In this document: positions 17,948-27,984 of the stretch, in pieces | How positions within the stretch are numbered: the stretch's first letter is position 1 | Layout of the letters: the number at the start of each line of letters is the position of its first letter | Assembly: GCF_012317385.1 (NCBI RefSeq) | Contig: NZ_CP051144.1 | Location: forward strand, 62,001 to 126,000 | Reading direction: 5' to 3' | DNA length: 64,000 bases | Source: Romboutsia sp. CE17 | Lineage (GTDB): Bacteria > Bacillota > Clostridia > Peptostreptococcales > Peptostreptococcaceae | Position numbers and translations under genes: made by a program | The notes under the pieces: model-generated | What the model was told of the DNA's origin: nothing | The model's database searches: none | What the model saw: only the letters and a program-made list of their open reading frames with translations

Positions 17948-19493
17948 TAAAAGAGTAGATTTAAATACTTTAAAAAATATAAAAGGTTATGAAAATAGAT
18001 TAGCATATGAATCCCCTTTTACAAGTCTTTCTTCGGATAGAAAAGTTAAGTCTGATAATGAAAACATAAAAGACCAAGTTAGAAGAAATAAAATAGTAGA
18101 TTCATTAAGAGAAGCTATAGAAAAATGTGAAATTAAAGACGGAATGACAATATCTTTTCATCATCACTTCAGAGCTGGTGACAAGTTATTAATGCAAGTT
18201 GTTGATATATTAGCTGAAATGGGAATAAAAAAACTAAGAATAGCTGCAAGTTCATTAACTAGTGCACATGATGGTTTAGTTGCACATATAGAAAATGGGG
18301 TAGTTAACAGACTTGAAACAAGTGGAATAAGAGGAAAATTAGCAACAGCAGTATCAGAGGGAATATTAGGAGAAAATCCAGCAGTTATAAGGTCCCATGG
18401 AGGAAGAGCTAGAGCTATATCATCAGGAGATCTTAAAATAGATGTTGCATTCTTAGCAGTATCATCATCTGACTGTATGGGTAACGGAAATGGTGTAGTA
18501 GGAAAATCTATATGTGGAGCTATGGGATACGCTAAAGTTGATGCAGAGCATGCTGAAAAAGTTGTTCTTGTTACAGATACATTAGTTGCATACCCTAACT
18601 TCCCACAAAGTATACCTCAAACACAAGTTGACTACGTAGTAGTTGTTGATGAAATTGGAGATTCAAACGGAATAATGTCTGGAGCTACTAGATTTACAAG
18701 TAACCCAAAAGAATTATTAATGGCTAAGAGAGCTTTAGATGTTATGAAAGCATCTGGATTATTTGTAGATGGATTCTCTATGCAAACAGGTTCTGGAGGA
18801 GCTACATTAGCTGTTACAAGATTTGTTAAAGAAGAAGTAATGAAGAGAAACATAAAGTTAAGTTACGCATTAGGTGGAATAACAGCACCTATGGTAGAAT
18901 TATTAGAAGAAGGATTAGTAAGTCAATTGTTTGATACTCAAAGTTTTGACTTAATAGCTGCTGAGTCTTGCGGTAAAAATGAAAGACACGTTGAAGTAAG
19001 TGCAGATTTCTATGCATCTATAGGAAATAAGTCTGCAGCTGTTAATAAGTTAGATTTTGTATTATTATCAGCTCTTGAAATAGATACAGATTTTAATGTT
19101 AATGTTATTTCTGGTTCTGACGGAGTTATAAGAGCTGCCTCAGGTGGACATAGTGATACTGCTGCTATGGCTAAAATATCTATTATAGTTGCACCTCTTA
19201 CAAGAGGAAGACTTGCAACTATAATAGATAAGGTGACTACAGTTGTTACACCAGGAAGTACAGTTGATGTTGTTGTAACTGATTATGGAGTAATAGTTAA
19301 TCCAAGAAGACAAGACTTAGTAGAGAAATTTACTCAAGCTGGAATAAAGATGATAACTATGGAAAAAGCTAGAGAGATAGCTATAAAATTAGTTGGAATA
19401 CCAAAAGAAATAGAATTTGATGAAGACGTTGTAGCTGTAGTTGAATACAGAGATGGTAGTATAATAGATGTTATAAAGAAAACTAAAAAATAG
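17940..19493 (+). CDS. citF: Citrate lyase alpha subunit (citrate:acetyl-ACP transferase)
   Basis: The 517-residue protein exchanges acetyl on the carrier for citrate. It has the CoA-transferase-like fold, with ISFHHHFRAGD near 78 and the glycine-rich AASGGHSDTAAM near 400. GGAGG at 17928-17932 points to the ATG at 17940, inside the end of citE, so the two are translationally coupled. A hairpin lies between it and citC. Confidence 0.95.
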   Translation: MNNKRVDLNTLKNIKGYENRLAYESPFTSLSSDRKVKSDNENIKDQVRRNKIVDSLREAIEKCEIKDGMTISFHHHFRAGDKLLMQVVDILAEMGIKKLRIAASSLTSAHDGLVAHIENGVVNRLETSGIRGKLATAVSEGILGENPAVIRSHGGRARAISSGDLKIDVAFLAVSSSDCMGNGNGVVGKSICGAMGYAKVDAEHAEKVVLVTDTLVAYPNFPQSIPQTQVDYVVVVDEIGDSNGIMSGATRFTSNPKELLMAKRALDVMKASGLFVDGFSMQTGSGGATLAVTRFVKEEVMKRNIKLSYALGGITAPMVELLEEGLVSQLFDTQSFDLIAAESCGKNERHVEVSADFYASIGNKSAAVNKLDFVLLSALEIDTDFNVNVISGSDGVIRAASGGHSDTAAMAKISIIVAPLTRGRLATIIDKVTTVVTPGSTVDVVVTDYGVIVNPRRQDLVEKFTQAGIKMITMEKAREIAIKLVGIPKEIEFDEDVVAVVEYRDGSIIDVIKKTKK

Positions 19494-19498
19494 TATTT

Positions 19499-19529
19499 AA
19501 AAAGGTATTGTATTTAACAATACCTTTTT
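19499..19529 (+). terminator. Hairpin after citF
   Basis: AAAAAGGTATTG pairs with CAATACCTTTTT in a 12-bp stem with a 7-base loop and ends in T5. Since citC lies just 27 bases further, it may act as a partial terminator that makes less of the maturation enzymes than of lyase subunits. Confidence 0.75.
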
Positions 19530-19556
19530 AAAAATATAAAATAAAAGGAAGAAAAA

Positions 19557-20573
19557 ATGTATTATAATGTGGATAGTATAAATTTAAACTCTAGCTATGA
19601 CAAAAATGAAGTAAAATCATTTCTAAAGAGGTTTGAACTAAATTATGAAGATGTAGACTATAGTGTTGTTATAAGAGAAAATAATGAAATAATTGCGACT
19701 TGTTCAAAAAAAGAAAACGTAATAAAATGTTTTGCAATAGATGAAAACTATCAAGGCTTAGGACTATCTAACACATTGATATCTAAAATTACAGAAAAAT
19801 TATTTTTAGAGAAAAGGTACCATAGTTTTATATTCACTAAGCCAGAAAACCAATATTTATTTGAAGGATTAAATTACAAAAACATATTTACAACTAATAA
19901 AGTTAGTTTATTAGAATCAGGAAATAAAAACATAAATAACTCATTAGAGAAGTTAAAACAAGAATATAATATAAGCTCAGATAAAGAATATGCAACTATA
20001 GTAATGAATTGTAATCCATTTACTCTAGGTCATAGATATTTAATTGAACGAGCAAGTGAAGAAAATGAAAATGTAATAATTTTTGTGGTAGAAGAAGATA
20101 AGTCTGTATTTCCTTTTAACATTAGATATGAAATGGTTAAAAAAGGAACTGAAGATTTAAAGAATGTTATAGTTGTCCCAGCTGGAGAGTATATAATATC
20201 ATCAGCCACATTTCCAACTTATTTTTTTAAGAAAAATGATAATACTTTAAAAGAATACACAAAATTAGATTGTAATATATTTGGGAAGTATTTTGTACCT
20301 AAATTTAATATAATAAAAAGGTATATAGGAAGTGAGCCGAGTTGTGAGGTTACAAATATATACAATGAAACTCTAAATGAAGTTTTACCTAAATATAATG
20401 TAAAAGTGAATGTTGTTGAAAGAAAAGAAATAAATTATAAACCAATCAGTGCATCTAGAGTAAGACAACTATTAAAAGATAGTAATATTGAAGAAGTAAA
20501 GAAACTAGTTCCTAAAACAACTATAGAAATTTTAAATAGTGAGGATGGTGAAACAGCTATAAGTAAGCTATAG
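19557..20573 (+). CDS. citC: [Citrate (pro-3S)-lyase] ligase
   Basis: The 338-residue enzyme acetylates the thiol of the lyase prosthetic group using ATP and acetate and so activates citrate lyase. The N-terminal ~120 residues form a GNAT-like domain (AIDENYQGLGLSNTL), and the rest is a nucleotidyltransferase domain with NCNPFTLGHRYLIE. The final SASRVRQLL motif is also typical. AAAGGAAG lies before the ATG at 19557. Unlike many operons, citC here follows citDEF. Confidence 0.92.
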   Translation: MYYNVDSINLNSSYDKNEVKSFLKRFELNYEDVDYSVVIRENNEIIATCSKKENVIKCFAIDENYQGLGLSNTLISKITEKLFLEKRYHSFIFTKPENQYLFEGLNYKNIFTTNKVSLLESGNKNINNSLEKLKQEYNISSDKEYATIVMNCNPFTLGHRYLIERASEENENVIIFVVEEDKSVFPFNIRYEMVKKGTEDLKNVIVVPAGEYIISSATFPTYFFKKNDNTLKEYTKLDCNIFGKYFVPKFNIIKRYIGSEPSCEVTNIYNETLNEVLPKYNVKVNVVERKEINYKPISASRVRQLLKDSNIEEVKKLVPKTTIEILNSEDGETAISKL

Positions 20574-20593
20574 CAGTTTATTTGTGCTTAATA

Positions 20594-21961
20594 ATGATAG
20601 ATACCAAAGCAATTGAAGAATTTTTATATGACAGAGAATTAAGAGTTAAATATCAAGAAAATTTGATAAAACAATATGAAAACAAAACACTGGTAACAGT
20701 AAGAATAAATTATCCTGGAGTAGAAAAATCAAATTATATAACAGATGACATTGTAAATATAATTTATGAAGAAATAAACACATACTATAGGAAGTATATT
20801 GTGTATGATAGAAAATATAAAAATAAAGAAGGTATAATTGGACACTTTTTATTTAATATAGATTTTATAACTGTAAAAAGAATTATGATAGAAATCGAAG
20901 AAAGTCATATACTAGGTAGATGTGTAGATATAGATGTATATACTTATAAAGATGGAGAAGTTATAGGAATTTCAAGAAGTGATTTATATAAAAAATCTAG
21001 AAAATGTTTTATATGCGATTTAGAGGCTAAAATCTGCTCAAGAGCTCAAAGTCATACAATAGAAGAGATAAAAAAATATTTTGAAGAGATGTATAAGCTT
21101 TATAAGAAAAAAGATCATGAAGCAGAGCAACTATCATATGGAATATCTCAATTAGCTCTTAAAGCTATGATAAGTGAAGTATCAACTCATCCATCTTTTG
21201 GACTAGTCTCACCAGTAAGCAATGGATCTCATAAAGATATGGACTATTATACTTTTTTAGATAGTGCTGTAGCGATAGCACCTTTCATCAAAACAATGGC
21301 AAAGATAGGATATACATATCATAAACCTATTTTAATATTTGAATCAATAAGAAAAGTAGGTATACAATGCGAAAAGGGCATGTTTGAAGCTACAAATAAT
21401 ATAAATACTCATAAGGGCATGATATTTTTAATGGGAATTTGTGCAAGTGCAGTAGCTAAAGTATTATACGAAGAAAAAAGTTTTGATGATATAAAAGACA
21501 CTATAAAAGAAATGGTAGTAAATATATTGGACGACTTTAAAAATATTCATTTGAAAAATAATCTAACTCATGGAGAAAAACTTTATTTAAATTATGGATT
21601 TACTGGCATAAGAGGTGAAGTAAAAAATGGTTTAGAATTAGTATTTGACAAAATCCTTAAAGAATATGAAAATACTACTGTAAAAAGGAATAGTTTTTAT
21701 ACACAAATACTAATACATTTAATGTCTGAAGTTGAAGATAGTACAATTGTATATCGAAAAGATATAGATACACTTAGATGGGTACAAAACAGTGCAAAGG
21801 AATTGCTTTTAATTGGAGGAGTAAATACTACTGAAGGGCAAATTAAAATAAAAGAGTTAGAGGATGAATATATAAAAAATAATATTAGTCCAGGGGGATG
21901 TGCAGATTTACTTGCTGTAAGTATATTTTTAATGGAAATAAAAGATAAATATTATAATTAG
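20594..21961 (+). CDS. citXG: CitX-CitG fusion: prosthetic-group transferase and synthase for citrate lyase
   Basis: The 455-residue protein joins two maturation activities. Residues about 1-170 resemble CitX, apo-citrate lyase phosphoribosyl-dephospho-CoA transferase, with the GRCVDIDVYT motif. Residues about 175-455 resemble CitG, triphosphoribosyl-dephospho-CoA synthase, with STHPSFGLVSPVSNGSHKDM. Fusions of this order are known in other bacteria. I use the ATG at 20594; a TTG lies four codons before it and no good ribosome site is seen for either, so it may depend on coupling to citC 20 bases upstream. Confidence 0.88.
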   Translation: MIDTKAIEEFLYDRELRVKYQENLIKQYENKTLVTVRINYPGVEKSNYITDDIVNIIYEEINTYYRKYIVYDRKYKNKEGIIGHFLFNIDFITVKRIMIEIEESHILGRCVDIDVYTYKDGEVIGISRSDLYKKSRKCFICDLEAKICSRAQSHTIEEIKKYFEEMYKLYKKKDHEAEQLSYGISQLALKAMISEVSTHPSFGLVSPVSNGSHKDMDYYTFLDSAVAIAPFIKTMAKIGYTYHKPILIFESIRKVGIQCEKGMFEATNNINTHKGMIFLMGICASAVAKVLYEEKSFDDIKDTIKEMVVNILDDFKNIHLKNNLTHGEKLYLNYGFTGIRGEVKNGLELVFDKILKEYENTTVKRNSFYTQILIHLMSEVEDSTIVYRKDIDTLRWVQNSAKELLLIGGVNTTEGQIKIKELEDEYIKNNISPGGCADLLAVSIFLMEIKDKYYN

Positions 21962-21997
21962 TAGCTATACTCATATTTTTTATATGAGTATAGCTAC
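21961..21997 (+). terminator. Hairpin after the citrate lyase operon
   Basis: A perfect 16-bp stem (21961-21976 with 21982-21997) starts at the last base of the citXG stop codon. The loop is five T residues; the following T run is weak. Confidence 0.75.
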
Positions 21998-22175
21998 TAA
22001 TTATTTCTAAATATACGAACAAAATGTTAAATTAATACCATGATAAGTAAGTATTTTAGCTGTTTCGAAAATTTTTTCTGTTAATTCAATAATTGGGTCA
22101 AAACTTGTTTTATCAAGTATAGAAAAGAATAATTAATATGTTTTAAATCGAATATAAAATAAGGAGTGTATGGTT

Positions 22176-24470
22176 ATGGTAACATTATATGATAATGGTG
22201 TTTATGTAATAAATGGAACAGAGATAATTGATGAAAATAAAAAAGAACTACTTATAGATAAGGTTGGTAATATACTGACAAAAGAAGAAGCTAAAAAAGG
22301 AACTATCACATATTCAATATTAGAAAAACATAATACATCTAATAATATGCAAAAGCTTAAAATAAAATTTGATGCAATGGCATCTCATGATATAACTTTT
22401 GTAGGTATAATACAAACGGCTAAAGCAAGTGGCCTTAAGAAATTTCCGATACCTTATGTATTGACTAATTGTCATAATAGTTTAAATGCAGTTGGAGGAA
22501 CAATAAACGAAGATGATCATATGTTTGGGCTATCTGCAGCTAAAAAATATGGAGGTATATATGTTCCACCACATATGGCAGTTATACATCAATATATGAG
22601 AGAAATGATGGCTGGATGTGGAAAGATGATATTAGGATCAGATAGCCATACTAGATACGGATCACTTGGAACTATGGCAATAGGAGAAGGTGGTGGAGAG
22701 CTTGTCAAACAGCTACTATGTGATACTTATGATATAGATTATCCAGAAGTAGTAGGTGTATATCTAACAGGAAAGCCGCATCCTGCAGTAGGTCCACAAG
22801 ATATAGCATTAGCTATAATAGGAAAAGTATTCAAAAATGGATATGTTAAAAATAAAGTTATGGAATTTATAGGACCAGGTGTGTCTAATATGACAACTGA
22901 CTATAGAAATGGAATAGATGTTATGACAACAGAGACAACATGCTTATCATCTATATGGAGAACTGATGAAGATACTAAAGCATACTTAAGTGCTCATGGT
23001 AGAGAAAATGATTATAAAGAATTAAATCCTAGGGAAGTAGCTTATTATGATGGGATGGTATATATAGATTTAAGTACAGTAAAGCCAATGATAGCCTTAC
23101 CATTCCATCCAAGTAATGTGTATGAAATAGAATATTTAAACAATAACCTAGAAATAGTATTAAAAGAGATAGAAGAAGAGGGAAAGAAAATAATAGATAA
23201 TCCTAATATAGAATTTAATTTAAGAAATAAAATAGTTGATGGTAAGTTAAAAGTAGATCAAGGTATAATAGCAGGATGTGCTGGAGGAACTTATAGTAGT
23301 ATAATGGAAGCAGCTAAAATATTAAAAGGAAAGAGTTGTGGAAATGATGAGTTTTCGTTATCAATATATCCATCATCTCAACCAGTTATGATGGAGTTAG
23401 TTAAAAATGGAGCAATATCAGATTGTATGGCAGCAGGTGCTACTATAAGAACTGCATTTTGCGGACCATGCTTTGGAGCAGGTGATACACCAGCAAATGG
23501 AGCATTATCAATAAGACATACAACTAGAAATTTCCCTAATAGAGAAGGTTCAAAGCCAGGCAATGGTCAAATATCTTCAGTAGCATTAATGGATGCTAGA
23601 AGCATAGCAGCAACTGCATCAAATGGTGGAATATTAACTCCTGCAACTGATTTTGAAATGGATTATTCATCTTTTGATAATTATAACTTTGATACTAGTT
23701 CATATGATAGTAGAATATATAATGGATATGTAGCACCACAAGAAGAAGCAGAGTTAAAGTATGGACCAAATATAAAAGATTGGCCAGAAATGAGTAGCTT
23801 AACAAATAATATATTGATGCAAGTTGCATCTGTAATAACAGACCCTATCACTACAACTGATGAATTAATACCATCAGGAGAGACATCATCATATCGTTCT
23901 AATCCTTTAGGACTTGCTGAATTTACATTATCTAGAAGAGATCCTGATTATGTAAATAGAGCAAAAGCTGTTAATAAATTAGAAAAAGCAAGAATGAAAA
24001 ATATAGATCCAACAACTTTAGATAGTGAATTAACAGAAGTGTTTAACAAAATAAAAACTATAGGCTTTCAAGTTAAACCTTTAGAAACAGGGATTGGAAG
24101 TGTTATTTATGCTAACAAACCGGGAGATGGATCTGCGAGAGAACAAGCAGCATCTTGCCAAAGAGTATTAGGTGGTATAGCTAATATAGCAAAAGAATAT
24201 GCTACAAAACGTTATCGTTCAAACTTAATGAATTGGGGAATGATACCATTTTTAACTAATGAAGATATTAAGTTTAATGTTGGAGATTATATATTTGTTC
24301 CTAGTATAAAAGAAATATTAAGCAGTGGAGATATGTCTGATATAAAAGCATATGTAATAAATGATAAAATAGAAGAAATAAATTTATATATAGCAGATAT
24401 GACACTTGATGAAAAGAAAATAGTAAGTGCAGGTTCTTTAATAAATCACAATAGAAATAAAGTGAGATAA
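22176..24470 (+). CDS. Aconitase-family hydratase
   Basis: The product has 764 residues and the aconitase/isopropylmalate isomerase fold. Iron-sulphur ligands are visible in [11 protein letters not shown] and FCGPCFGAG, together with [12 protein letters not shown] and the C-terminal substrate-binding stretch [10 protein letters not shown]. It would interconvert citrate and isocitrate. I start at the second ATG (22176), 9 bases after GGAG; the first ATG (22170) is too close. It stands alone between the lyase operon and a GntR gene. With the dehydrogenase at 30305 it could send citrate towards 2-oxoglutarate. The exact substrate is not proven by sequence. Confidence 0.85.
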   Translation: MVTLYDNGVYVINGTEIIDENKKELLIDKVGNILTKEEAKKGTITYSILEKHNTSNNMQKLKIKFDAMASHDITFVGIIQTAKASGLKKFPIPYVLTNCHNSLNAVGGTINEDDHMFGLSAAKKYGGIYVPPHMAVIHQYMREMMAGCGKMILGSDSHTRYGSLGTMAIGEGGGELVKQLLCDTYDIDYPEVVGVYLTGKPHPAVGPQDIALAIIGKVFKNGYVKNKVMEFIGPGVSNMTTDYRNGIDVMTTETTCLSSIWRTDEDTKAYLSAHGRENDYKELNPREVAYYDGMVYIDLSTVKPMIALPFHPSNVYEIEYLNNNLEIVLKEIEEEGKKIIDNPNIEFNLRNKIVDGKLKVDQGIIAGCAGGTYSSIMEAAKILKGKSCGNDEFSLSIYPSSQPVMMELVKNGAISDCMAAGATIRTAFCGPCFGAGDTPANGALSIRHTTRNFPNREGSKPGNGQISSVALMDARSIAATASNGGILTPATDFEMDYSSFDNYNFDTSSYDSRIYNGYVAPQEEAELKYGPNIKDWPEMSSLTNNILMQVASVITDPITTTDELIPSGETSSYRSNPLGLAEFTLSRRDPDYVNRAKAVNKLEKARMKNIDPTTLDSELTEVFNKIKTIGFQVKPLETGIGSVIYANKPGDGSAREQAASCQRVLGGIANIAKEYATKRYRSNLMNWGMIPFLTNEDIKFNVGDYIFVPSIKEILSSGDMSDIKAYVINDKIEEINLYIADMTLDEKKIVSAGSLINHNRNKVR

Positions 24471-24784
24471 TAGATAAAAATAAACATTACTTTATATAAA
24501 AATATTTAATACAAATATAAGATTAACTTAAATAATAAGATAGACTTCTATTTGTTTTTAAAGATATGCTCTGTTTATGAAAATAGCATTAACTTAATAA
24601 TAAACAGAGCATATTGTTTTATTAAAATATATATTTACTAATATTAAAATACAGCTAAATATATTACACTATATAAGTGAAGATAAGTATAAAAACGTGT
24701 AAATTTTTAAAATGGAAAAGTGTATATTATTTAGTTGAAATAATATACACTAGGTAACATACACTTTATAAATTGTAAAGATAT
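24471..24784. other. Convergent intergenic region, aconitase and GntR genes
   Basis: Besides the aconitase terminator, these 314 bases hold a perfect 13-bp hairpin at 24720-24750 (stem GTGTATATTATTT, loop AGTTG), 34 bases beyond the end of the minus-strand GntR gene. It is probably that gene's terminator. No gene is visible. Confidence 0.55.
24564..24620 (+). terminator. Terminator after the aconitase gene
   Basis: A perfect 15-bp stem (24564-24578 with 24600-24614, ATATGCTCTG type) is followed by TGTTTT. Confidence 0.75.
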
Positions 24785-25462
24785 TTATATCTTCTTAGAC
24801 ACTACGTTGATAGAAACATTAAGGTGTTTTTTTATAGTTTCAATACCTAGATCTCTATCTTTATTGACAATACATTCTAAAATTAAAGCATGTTCATTTA
24901 TAGCTTCGATGCGTCTAGTTTTATCCTGAATTGATATTGTTCTAAATCTTTGAAGATAGCTATTTAGATTAGCTATTAAAGAAGGTAATATTTGCATTTT
25001 ACTAGATTTATAAATTAACCAGTTAAATTCTTCAAATAATTTAACTATTTCATCAACATTATCCTCTTCATGCATCCTTTGTGATTCTAAAATATTTTTA
25101 TTTATTAAAACGATTTCCTCATCTGTTATATTAGTGATTGCTGTTTCTAAAATTAATATCTCCAAAGCTTCCCTTATTTTATATATTTCAAACACATTGT
25201 CTTTAGTAATGGATTTTGTAACAACGCCAACTCTAGGTATATACTCAACTAAATTTTCAGCTTCTAATTGCTTCAAAGCATCTCTTACTGGAGTTCTACT
25301 TATATTTAATCTAGAAGCATATTCTTTTTCTATAATTCGCTCTCCAACAGGAATTGTTCCACTTATTAAGACATTTTTTAAGCTTTCATAGACAACTTCA
25401 CGGATTGGTCTATTTTGAGTTAAATCCGTATTATTCACAAATTCGTCAAGCCAATTAGTCAT
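24785..25462 (-). CDS. GntR-family (FadR subgroup) transcriptional regulator
   Basis: The 225-residue protein has an N-terminal winged helix at about 20-85 (VYESLKNVLISGTIPVGERI, then SRLNISRTPVRDALKQLE) and an all-helical FCD effector domain to the end. It is divergent from the oxaloacetate decarboxylase operon and probably controls it in response to an organic acid. The start at 25462 has AAAGGGG upstream; an ATG six codons earlier overlaps this site. Confidence 0.87.
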   Translation of the reverse strand: MTNWLDEFVNNTDLTQNRPIREVVYESLKNVLISGTIPVGERIIEKEYASRLNISRTPVRDALKQLEAENLVEYIPRVGVVTKSITKDNVFEIYKIREALEILILETAITNITDEEIVLINKNILESQRMHEEDNVDEIVKLFEEFNWLIYKSSKMQILPSLIANLNSYLQRFRTISIQDKTRRIEAINEHALILECIVNKDRDLGIETIKKHLNVSINVVSKKI

Positions 25463-25766
25463 ATAAAATACCCCTTTCATATAATGATTTATTATATATA
25501 TTACAACAAAAGATGATGAAATTCTACTAAATAAAAGTTATTTTACATAGGAAATTGAGTAATTTTGGTAGCTGAAAAACATCAAAAAAACATGAAATAC
25601 AGTAAAAAAACTTGGGGCATATATACTAAAAATATATAATATAAATTGTTACAATTGAATATAAAATAATTTATTTATCTCAAATTGTAATATTAATAAT
25701 ATTAATAAATTTGATAAATTTAGTTAGTGGAAAATATATGAGATATACGAAGGAGATTGATAATAA
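25463..25766. promoter_or_regulatory. Divergent promoter region of GntR gene and oad operon
   Basis: The 304-base AT-rich spacer contains the imperfect inverted motif TTACAATT (25650) and AATTGTAA (about 25684), a candidate site for the GntR protein. No gene is seen. The ribosome site GAAGGAG lies before the GTG of oadA. Confidence 0.35.
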
Positions 25767-27230
25767 GTGAATGAATTAAAAATAACTGAAACTGCGTTAA
25801 GAGATGGGCATCAATCTTTAATAGCAACAAGGTTAAAAACAGATGAAATAGTACCTATTCTTAAGAAGATGGATGAAGTAGGATATCATGCAATGGAAGT
25901 ATGGGGTGGAGCAACATTTGATGCATGTATACGTTTTTTAGATGAAGATCCATGGGAAAGGTTAAGAGTAATTAGAAAGAATGTAAAAAATACTAAATTA
26001 CAAATGCTTTTAAGAGGTCAAAATTTGCTAGGATACAGACATTATGCAGATGATATTGTTGACAAATTTATAGAGTTATCTATAAAAAATGGTATAGATA
26101 TAATAAGAGTATTTGATGCATTAAATGATGTGAAGAACTTAGAAGCTTCTATGAAGGCTATAAAGAAGTATAATGGTCATTGTCAATGTGCTATATCTTA
26201 TACAACAAGTCCAATACATACAACAGAGTACTATTTAGAATTAGTACAAACTGTAGAAAAAATGGGTGCGGATTCTATATGTATAAAAGATATGGCCGGA
26301 GTACTTACACCATACAACGCTTATGATTTAGTAAAGCGTATGAAAGAAATAACTAAATTACCAATAGAATTACATACACACTGTACAGGTGGAATAGCTG
26401 AAATGACTTATATGAAAGCTGTAGAAGCAGGTGTAGATATAATAGACTGTGCAATTTCACCATTTAGTGGAGGAACTTCTCAACCACCAACAGAATCGCT
26501 TGCGGTAACATTTAGTGAAATTGATAGAAATCCAAAACTTAACATGGAAAGCTTATTAGAAGTTGCAGAGTACTTTAAGCCTATAAGAGATAAGTATATG
26601 CAAGAAGGAATATTAAATACTAAAGTATTGCTAACAGATCCTCAAACTTTAAAATATCAAGTTCCAGGAGGAATGTTATCTAACTTATTATCTCAGTTAG
26701 CACAACAAAATGCATCTGGTAAATATGAAGATGTATTAAAAGAAGTTCCTAGAGTTAGAAAAGATTTAGGATATCCGCCATTAGTTACTCCGCTTAGTCA
26801 AATGGTTGGAACACAGGCATTATTCAACGTATTAACAGGAGAAAGATATAAGCTAGTACCAAAAGAAATAAAAGATTACGTAAAAGGATTATATGGAACA
26901 GCTCCAGCATCCACAGAACAAATTTTCTATAAAAAAATATTTATGGTAAAAGGATTATATGGAACAGCTCCAGCTCCTATAGATAAGAAAATAAAACAAA
27001 AGATAATAGGTGATGAAGAGATAATAACAGTAAGACCAGCAGATTTAATAGAAGCAGAATTTGAAGCTATGAAAAAAGCAATAGGTGAACTTGCTAAGAA
27101 TGATGAAGATGTTTTAGCATATGCTTTATTCCCACAAGTAGCTCCAAATTTCTTAAACAATAAATATAATCCAAAAGCTAAAATAGAAGAAAATGAAGAT
27201 AGTATACAATATATAACTGTAACTATGTAG
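25767..27230 (+). CDS. oadA: Oxaloacetate decarboxylase alpha subunit (carboxyltransferase)
   Basis: The 487-residue enzyme moves the carboxyl group of oxaloacetate to biotin on a separate carrier. It has the HMGL-like barrel starting ETALRDGHQSL, metal-binding HTHC near 210 and the catalytic lysine in CIKDMAG near 175, then the conserved PYC_OADA domain. There is no biotin domain in this chain; it is encoded by the third gene. Residues about 372-404 hold a 22-residue in-frame insertion with a repeated VKGLYGTAPA, making it that much longer than usual relatives (about 465). The start is GTG with GGAG 11 bases upstream. Confidence 0.93.
   Translation: MNELKITETALRDGHQSLIATRLKTDEIVPILKKMDEVGYHAMEVWGGATFDACIRFLDEDPWERLRVIRKNVKNTKLQMLLRGQNLLGYRHYADDIVDKFIELSIKNGIDIIRVFDALNDVKNLEASMKAIKKYNGHCQCAISYTTSPIHTTEYYLELVQTVEKMGADSICIKDMAGVLTPYNAYDLVKRMKEITKLPIELHTHCTGGIAEMTYMKAVEAGVDIIDCAISPFSGGTSQPPTESLAVTFSEIDRNPKLNMESLLEVAEYFKPIRDKYMQEGILNTKVLLTDPQTLKYQVPGGMLSNLLSQLAQQNASGKYEDVLKEVPRVRKDLGYPPLVTPLSQMVGTQALFNVLTGERYKLVPKEIKDYVKGLYGTAPASTEQIFYKKIFMVKGLYGTAPAPIDKKIKQKIIGDEEIITVRPADLIEAEFEAMKKAIGELAKNDEDVLAYALFPQVAPNFLNNKYNPKAKIEENEDSIQYITVTM
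26880..26974 (+). repeat. Direct repeat inside oadA
   Basis: A 29-bp sequence (GTAAAAGGATTATATGGAAC and nine more bases) occurs at 26880-26908 and again, identical, at 26946-26974. The period is 66 bp, so the frame is kept and 22 residues are added. The 37 bases between the copies (26909-26945) encode STEQIFYKKIFM and are not a copy of flanking sequence. Confidence 0.95.
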
Positions 27231-27248
27231 AGAATAGGTGATAAAATT

Positions 27249-27533
27249 ATGAATTTAATGGAAGCATTATCAATAGCAGTATCAAGTATGGCAATAGTGT
27301 TTTTAACATTACTAGTAATTTCACTTGTACTTGAATCATTTAAGATAATATTTAAAGAAAAAACAAGTACAAAAGACAATAATAAAGCTAATGATGAAAT
27401 GATATTAACTAGAGATATTGACGCAATAGATGAAGAAGAAAAAGTTGTAGTAGCATTAGCTGCATCAATAATGGCAGGAGAAGGAAAAGTAAACCCAAAT
27501 CTTCATGTAAAAAAGATATCAAGAATAAAATAA
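27249..27533 (+). CDS. oadG: Oxaloacetate decarboxylase gamma subunit
   Basis: A 94-residue protein with a single N-terminal membrane helix (about 10-33) and a charged cytoplasmic part, ending in a tail (VVALAASIMAGEG) of the sodium-pump decarboxylase gamma family. It anchors and assembles the alpha and beta subunits. It lies 18 bases after oadA. Confidence 0.85.
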   Translation: MNLMEALSIAVSSMAIVFLTLLVISLVLESFKIIFKEKTSTKDNNKANDEMILTRDIDAIDEEEKVVVALAASIMAGEGKVNPNLHVKKISRIK

Positions 27534-27603
27534 GTAAAATATAGATATCAGAGAAATTAATATTTATAAAATATAATAGTATATAAAATAAGGAGAAATG
27601 AAA

Positions 27604-27957
27604 ATGAGTGCAAAAACATATCATATAAAGTTAAATGGAAAAGTATACGAAGTTGAAATAGAAGAAGTAAAGCAAGGAACAGTGGTAAAGCAACAAGTTA
27701 CTAACACAGCAGCTCCAAAAGCTACATCTAAAACATCAGGAACTGGAGAAAAAGTAAGTGCACCAATGCCAGGAACTATACTTAATGTACTAGTTAAAGA
27801 AGGAGAAACAGTTAAAAAGGGACAAGTATTAGTAATTCTTGAAGCGATGAAGATGGAAAATGAAATAGTAGCGCCTGTAGATGGTCAGATAGTATCAGTA
27901 AGTGTCGAAAAAGGACAAAACGTAAACCTTGGAGACAGCTTATTACAAATAGCTTAA
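27604..27957 (+). CDS. Biotin carboxyl carrier protein of the decarboxylase
   Basis: The 117-residue protein has a linker rich in Ala, Thr and Lys (about 28-50) and a C-terminal biotinyl domain with EAMKMENE, Lys83 being the biotin site. It carries CO2 from OadA to the membrane beta subunit. I use the ATG at 27604, 8 bases after AGGAG; the ATG at 27598 is too close. The gene lies between gamma and beta subunit genes. Confidence 0.92.
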   Translation: MSAKTYHIKLNGKVYEVEIEEVKQGTVVKQQVTNTAAPKATSKTSGTGEKVSAPMPGTILNVLVKEGETVKKGQVLVILEAMKMENEIVAPVDGQIVSVSVEKGQNVNLGDSLLQIA

Positions 27958-27984
27958 TAAGCTAAATTTAAGGAGGAAGTTTAA

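Noticed and set aside
24720-24750. GntR operator at the 13-bp hairpin
   Set aside because: It lies downstream of the GntR gene and far from the promoters, so a terminator is more likely.
26927-27379. 150-codon minus-strand frame across the oadA-oadG junction
   Set aside because: It is antisense to two recognised subunits of one operon and has no family resemblance.
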